DNA of 9,205 bases, taken from positions 1 through 9,205 of the forward strand of contig CANRHF010000074.1 of the NCBI GenBank assembly GCA_947630345.1, read 5' to 3'. The DNA is from an uncultured Oscillospiraceae bacterium (GTDB lineage: Bacteria > Bacillota > Clostridia > Oscillospirales > Oscillospiraceae). This document shows, one piece after another, positions 5,917 to 9,205 of this stretch. The notes beneath the pieces are model-generated. The model made no database searches and was not told the origin of the DNA. It saw only the letters and a program-made list of their open reading frames with translations. The translations under genes and the position numbers were made by a program. Each line of letters starts with the position of its first letter. The first letter of the stretch is position 1.

Positions 5917-7173
5917 CTATCGTGGTAAGGCGGGCCGCGGCTTGGCCGGGTCCCGCAAAATCAGGGGATCTCCCCCCTGGATGCACTCGGGGGTGATGAT
6001 GACCTTGCGGATGGTCAGATCCGAAGGGATCAGATACATGATCCCCGTCATGGTCTTTTCCATCACCGCCCGCAGGCCCCGGGCGCCGATCTGCCGGTCG
6101 ATGGCCTTCTGGGCCACCGCCTCCAGCGCCTCCTGCTGGATCTCCATCTCCACATTGTCCATTTGCAGCAGCCGCTGATACTGGCGCACCAGGGCGTTCT
6201 TGGGCTCCACCAGAATGCGGATCAGATCTTCTTTTTTCAGATCCTGCAAACAGGTGATCACCGGCATCCGGCCCACCAGCTCCGGGATGATGCCGAATTT
6301 CAGCAGATCGTGGGGCTCCACCTTGGACAAGATCTTCCCCACGTCCCGTTTTTTCCGGCTCTCCACCGGGGCGTCGAAGCCGATGGCGGAGCGGTCGGTG
6401 CGGGCCTCGATGATCTTGTCCAGCCCGTCGAAGGCGCCGCCGCAGATAAACAGGATATTGCTGGTGTCGATCTGAATGGTCTCCTGCTGGGGGTGCTTCC
6501 GCCCACCCTGGGGCGGCACGCTGGCGATGGTCCCCTCCAGGATCTTCAGCAGTGCCTGCTGCACCCCTTCGCCGGACACATCCCGGGTGATAGAAGTATT
6601 TTCGCTCTTCCGGGCGATTTTATCCATCTCGTCGATGTAAATGATCCCCCGCTCCGCCAGGTCCACGTCGAAATCCGCCGCCTGGAGCAGCCGCAGAAGG
6701 ATATTTTCCACATCGTCGCCCACATATCCGGCCTCGGTGAGGGTGGTGGCGTCCGCGATGGCAAAGGGCACGCTGAGGACCTTGGCCAGGGTCTGGGCAA
6801 AGAGGGTCTTGCCACAGCCCGTGGGGCCGATGAGCAGAATATTGCTCTTTTGCAGCTCCACATCCGAAGGCCCGGCGAGGTAAATGCGCTTATAGTGATT
6901 GTAGACGGCCACGCTCAGGGCGATTTTGGCATCCTCCTGACCGATGATATAGCCGTCCATGTAGTTTTTGATCTCCATAGGGGTGGGCAGATGCTCCGGG
7001 GCCCGGAGCTTGCCCTGTTGATCCACCTGGATCTCCTCCCGCAGCAGCTCACTGCAGGTCTGAACACAGTCGCTGCAGATATACACCCCTGGCCCGGCGA
7101 TCAGCCGGGTCTGGGGTTCTCGCTTGCCGCAGAAGGAACAGCGAACCGGCTGCTCGTTTTTTCTACTCGCCAT
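5917..7173 (-). CDS. clpX: ClpX, unfoldase subunit of the ClpXP protease
   Basis: This 418-aa AAA+ ATPase forms hexamers that recognise, unfold and thread substrates into ClpP. The N-terminal zinc-binding domain has CSFC (Cys12, Cys15) and CSDC (Cys33, Cys36). Walker A is GPTGCGKT (116-123) and Walker B is IIYIDE (177-182). Pore loop 1 is GYVGDD (149-154), and the RKH substrate loop is at 225-227. IGF at 264-266 is the loop that docks on ClpP. Sensor 2 is GARGLR (363-368). Length is standard. The start at 7173 has AAGGCGGTG (7189-7181), one mismatch from ideal, 7 bases upstream. It lies 27 bases after clpP, so the two partners are almost certainly cotranscribed. Confidence 0.97.
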   Translation of the reverse strand: MASRKNEQPVRCSFCGKREPQTRLIAGPGVYICSDCVQTCSELLREEIQVDQQGKLRAPEHLPTPMEIKNYMDGYIIGQEDAKIALSVAVYNHYKRIYLAGPSDVELQKSNILLIGPTGCGKTLFAQTLAKVLSVPFAIADATTLTEAGYVGDDVENILLRLLQAADFDVDLAERGIIYIDEMDKIARKSENTSITRDVSGEGVQQALLKILEGTIASVPPQGGRKHPQQETIQIDTSNILFICGGAFDGLDKIIEARTDRSAIGFDAPVESRKKRDVGKILSKVEPHDLLKFGIIPELVGRMPVITCLQDLKKEDLIRILVEPKNALVRQYQRLLQMDNVEMEIQQEALEAVAQKAIDRQIGARGLRAVMEKTMTGIMYLIPSDLTIRKVIITPECIQGGDPLILRDPAKPRPALPR

Positions 7174-7200
7174 GCCAGCGCACCGCCTTTCCTGTCAAAT

Positions 7201-7782
7201 TCAATGGCGCTCGATGATCCGGTCGATGATCCCGAAATCCAGGGCCTCCTGGGCGGACATAAAGTTATCCCGCTCGCAGGCGGCGGTGACTTCCTCCACG
7301 CTCTTGCCGGTCTTCTCCGCCAGGATGGCGTTCATCCGCTTTTTGATGGTCTCCAGCCGCTTCAGGTGGATGGCCATGTCGGTGATCTGCCCCTGGGTGC
7401 CGGCGGAGGGCTGATGGATCATAATTTCGGAGTTGGGCAGCGCCATCCGCTTGCCCTTGGCGCCGGCGGCCAGCAGGAAGGCCGCCATGGAGGCGCCCAG
7501 ACCCACGCAGATGGTCGCCACATCGCACTTGATGTACTGCATGGTGTCGTAGATCGCCATTCCGGCGGTGACGCTGCCGCCGGGGCTGTTGATATAGAAC
7601 TGAATGTCCTTGTCCGGATCCTGGGCCTCCAGGTACAGAAGCTGGGCTACCACCAGACTGGCGGTGGTGTCGTTGACCTCCTCGGACAGAAAGACAATCC
7701 GGTCGTTGAGCAGCCGGGAGAAAATATCATAGCTCCGCTCTCCCCGGCTGGTCTGCTCCACAACATAGGGTACTAAACTCAT
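7201..7782 (-). CDS. clpP: ClpP, proteolytic subunit of ClpXP
   Basis: This 193-aa serine peptidase forms a double-heptamer barrel that cleaves chains fed in by ClpX or other Clp ATPases. The triad is complete, at canonical numbering: Ser98 in GASMAA (96-101), His123 in MIHQP (121-125) and Asp172 in ERDNF (170-174). SPGGSVTAG (66-74) is the oxyanion-side glycine loop. The N-terminus MSLVPYVVEQTSRGERSYDI aligns with Bacillus ClpP, as I recall it. ATG 7782 is chosen because AAAGGAG lies 9 bases before it; a start at 7806 would place this site inside the gene. It lies 52 bases after tig. In B. subtilis, clpP is elsewhere, so having clpP beside clpX is the arrangement of Clostridia and many other bacteria. 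Confidence 0.96.
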   Translation of the reverse strand: MSLVPYVVEQTSRGERSYDIFSRLLNDRIVFLSEEVNDTTASLVVAQLLYLEAQDPDKDIQFYINSPGGSVTAGMAIYDTMQYIKCDVATICVGLGASMAAFLLAAGAKGKRMALPNSEIMIHQPSAGTQGQITDMAIHLKRLETIKKRMNAILAEKTGKSVEEVTAACERDNFMSAQEALDFGIIDRIIERH

Positions 7783-7791
7783 GGTTGAACG

Positions 7792-7798
7792 CTCCTTT
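7792..7798 (-). promoter_or_regulatory. Shine-Dalgarno site of clpP
   Basis: AAAGGAG on the minus strand, 9 bases before the ATG at 7782-7780, fixes the clpP start and argues against the in-frame ATG at 7806-7804. Confidence 0.8.
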
Positions 7799-7834
7799 CT
7801 AGGCATGCAACATTCTAACCGTCCAGCGCCCGGG

Positions 7835-9151
7835 TTATTCCTCCTTGGCCTCGTTCTCCTCGGTCTTGGGGGCCTCGGGAGCGGTGGGAACGGCGGAATC
7901 GGCGATCAGGCGGATCACCTTCCGGGTCTCCAGGCTGGCGGTGATCTCGGAATCGGGCACCATTTCCTTCACCCGTTCCTCGGTCAGCTCATACTGCTTG
8001 GCCAGGCTTTCATACTCGGCCTGCTTTTCTTCCTCGGTGACGGCGACGCCCTCGGCCTTGGCAATCTCCGCCAAAACCACATTGACCTTGGCCTGCTTCT
8101 CAGCGGCGGGCCGGAAGGCGTTGCGGAGGGTTCCCATGTCGCCGCCCATCATCTTGGCGTACTGCTCTACGGTGTAGCCGTTCATTTGCAGCTGATAGGC
8201 AAACCGCTCCATCTGATTGTCCAGCTCGGACTCGACGAGGGCCTTGGGCATTTCCACAGTGGCGTTTTCCGCGGCCTTTTCCACGCAGGCCTGGTCAAAG
8301 GCGCTGTCGGACTGCTTCTGGGCCTGCTCCAGGGCCTTGGTCCGGATGTCGTTCTTCAGCTCCTCCAGGGTGTCAAACTCGGACACGTCCTTGGCAAACT
8401 CGTCGTCCTGCTCGGGGATGTTCTCCACCGTGACCTTCTGGGCCTTGACATGGAACTGGACCGTCTTGCCCGCCAGGTCGGCGTGGTAATCCTGGGGGAA
8501 GGTGATGTCGATATCCTTCTCCTCCCCGGCGGACATTCCCACGACCTGCTCCTCAAAGCCCGGGACAAAGGAGCCGGAGCCCAGCTTCAGCGCGTGGTCA
8601 TGGCCCTCGCCGCCCTCGAAGGGAACCCCGTTCTCCGTGCCCAGAAAGTCGATGGTGGCGGTGTCGCCCATTTCGGCAGGCCGCTCCACGGTCTCCGTGG
8701 AGGCCACGTTCACGGCCATCCGGTCCAGCTCGGCCTGGACCTGGGCGTCGGTGACGGTGGGCTCGGTCTTGGGCACTTCCAGGCCCTTATACTGGCCCAA
8801 GGTGACCTCAGGATAGAGCTCAGTGGTAATGGTAACGGTGACCAGATCCTCCTCGGAGATCTGGATATCGGTGACGGTGGGCCGGCCCACGGCCTTCCAC
8901 TCCTGACCGGCAACGGCGGTTTCATAGACCTGGGGGAAGATCTCCTCCAAGCCATCCTCATAGAAGACGTGCTTGCCGTACATGGTCTCGATCATCTTCC
9001 GGGGGGCTTTGCCCTTCCGGAAGCCGGGCACCAGGATATTCTTCCGGGCCTTGAGATAGGCCTTCTGGACGCCGGACTCCATCAGCTCCCGGTCGATCTC
9101 CACCACGATGGTCGCCTGGTTACCCTTTTTTTCTACACTTTTGACGTTCAT
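7835..9151 (-). CDS. tig: Trigger factor (ribosome-associated chaperone and prolyl isomerase)
   Basis: This 438-aa protein is the first chaperone to meet nascent chains at the ribosomal exit tunnel. The N-terminal ribosome-binding domain (1 to about 120) carries the signature GFRKGKAP (43-50). An FKBP-type peptidyl-prolyl isomerase domain follows (about 160-240: GDTATIDFLG, then FVPGFEEQVVGM). The rest is the helical substrate-binding domain, ending in an acidic, Pro/Ala-containing tail (420-438). Length is normal. ATG 9151 is chosen because GGGAGG (9166-9161) lies 9 bases upstream and it starts the typical sequence MNVKSVEKKGN. In-frame ATGs at 9160, 9172 and 9193 overlap or precede that site. 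It is the first gene of the quality-control cluster; its promoter lies at or beyond the window edge. Confidence 0.96.
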   Translation of the reverse strand: MNVKSVEKKGNQATIVVEIDRELMESGVQKAYLKARKNILVPGFRKGKAPRKMIETMYGKHVFYEDGLEEIFPQVYETAVAGQEWKAVGRPTVTDIQISEEDLVTVTITTELYPEVTLGQYKGLEVPKTEPTVTDAQVQAELDRMAVNVASTETVERPAEMGDTATIDFLGTENGVPFEGGEGHDHALKLGSGSFVPGFEEQVVGMSAGEEKDIDITFPQDYHADLAGKTVQFHVKAQKVTVENIPEQDDEFAKDVSEFDTLEELKNDIRTKALEQAQKQSDSAFDQACVEKAAENATVEMPKALVESELDNQMERFAYQLQMNGYTVEQYAKMMGGDMGTLRNAFRPAAEKQAKVNVVLAEIAKAEGVAVTEEEKQAEYESLAKQYELTEERVKEMVPDSEITASLETRKVIRLIADSAVPTAPEAPKTEENEAKEE

Positions 9152-9160
9152 GTAAATCAT

Positions 9161-9166
9161 CCTCCC
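9161..9166 (-). promoter_or_regulatory. Shine-Dalgarno site of tig
   Basis: GGGAGG on the minus strand lies 9 bases before the ATG at 9151-9149. It excludes the longer in-frame starts, including the ATG at 9160-9158 that directly abuts it. Confidence 0.8.
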
Positions 9167-9172
9167 AAGCAT

Positions 9173-9199
9173 GGCCGCGGGGCGGCCCTGCAATCTATA
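9173..9199 (-). promoter_or_regulatory. tig leader: stem-loop and possible -10 box
   Basis: TATAGA (9199-9194, minus strand) matches the -10 consensus at four of six positions; its -35 partner would lie outside the window. Just downstream, GGCCGC and GCGGCC (9187-9182 and 9178-9173) form a perfect 6-bp stem with a CCC loop. If that -10 is used, the stem would sit at the very 5' end of the tig transcript. The evidence is weak and cut off by the window edge. Confidence 0.3.
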
Positions 9200-9205
9200 C
9201 TTTTT

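Noticed and set aside
3679..5928. A 749-codon open frame on the plus strand, antisense to lon
   Set aside because: It mirrors lon in a GC-rich genome where stops are rare in antisense frames. Its translation is low-complexity Gly/His/Leu/Gln-rich with no family signature, and lon on the other strand is complete with all motifs.
6163..7776. A 537-codon open frame on the plus strand, antisense to clpX and clpP
   Set aside because: It crosses two intact, well-conserved genes and has a shadow-like composition with no recognisable domain.
7783..7806. Eight-residue longer ClpP starting at 7806
   Set aside because: The Shine-Dalgarno site lies inside this extension, and the shorter form matches the usual ClpP N-terminus and triad numbering.
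7812..7817. TAGAAT on the minus strand as a possible internal -10 box for clpP
   Set aside because: No acceptable -35 box lies 16-18 bases upstream (GAATAA or similar), so it cannot be supported by itself.

Overview
This window is GC-rich chromosomal DNA, most likely from a high-GC member of the Clostridia. An Oscillospiraceae-like gut anaerobe is my inference, from codon use, the gene set and the gene order; no rRNA or other marker is present to prove it. I see no mobile element, CRISPR array, tRNA or phage module, and almost everything is core housekeeping sequence.

Region 1 (1-169) has no gene I can support. It is AT-richer than the rest and ends in a strong terminator for the gene to its right. 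Region 2 (170-901, minus) is a TepA-like ClpP-fold protease. It diverges from region 3 (1000-2715, plus), a tight three-gene unit: a YbaK-type Cys-tRNA(Pro) deacylase, a CAP/SCP-domain lipoprotein and a small TSCPD-domain protein. The two units share a short intergenic region in which the -10 boxes of the two candidate promoters overlap. Region 4 (2716-2873) is a convergent intergenic stretch with three hairpins.

Region 5 (2874-9151, minus) is a protein quality-control cluster, transcribed from right to left as tig, clpP, clpX, lon, engB. Trigger factor meets nascent chains at the ribosome. ClpX unfolds substrates and feeds them to ClpP, and Lon degrades misfolded proteins on its own. EngB is a GTPase for large ribosomal subunit assembly. 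Gaps are short (52, 27, 57 and 7 bases), each gene has its own Shine-Dalgarno site, and the clpX-lon gap holds a hairpin. All expected catalytic residues are intact.

Several listed starts are shorter than the longest possible reading frame, because the Shine-Dalgarno site and family alignment point to an internal ATG (TepA-like gene, lipoprotein, clpP, tig). I found no undescribed system. The best leads are regulatory: the overlapping divergent promoters, a -10 box abutting a Shine-Dalgarno site, the convergent hairpins and the clpX-lon hairpin. The poorly understood ybaK/CAP/TSCPD unit is a further lead.
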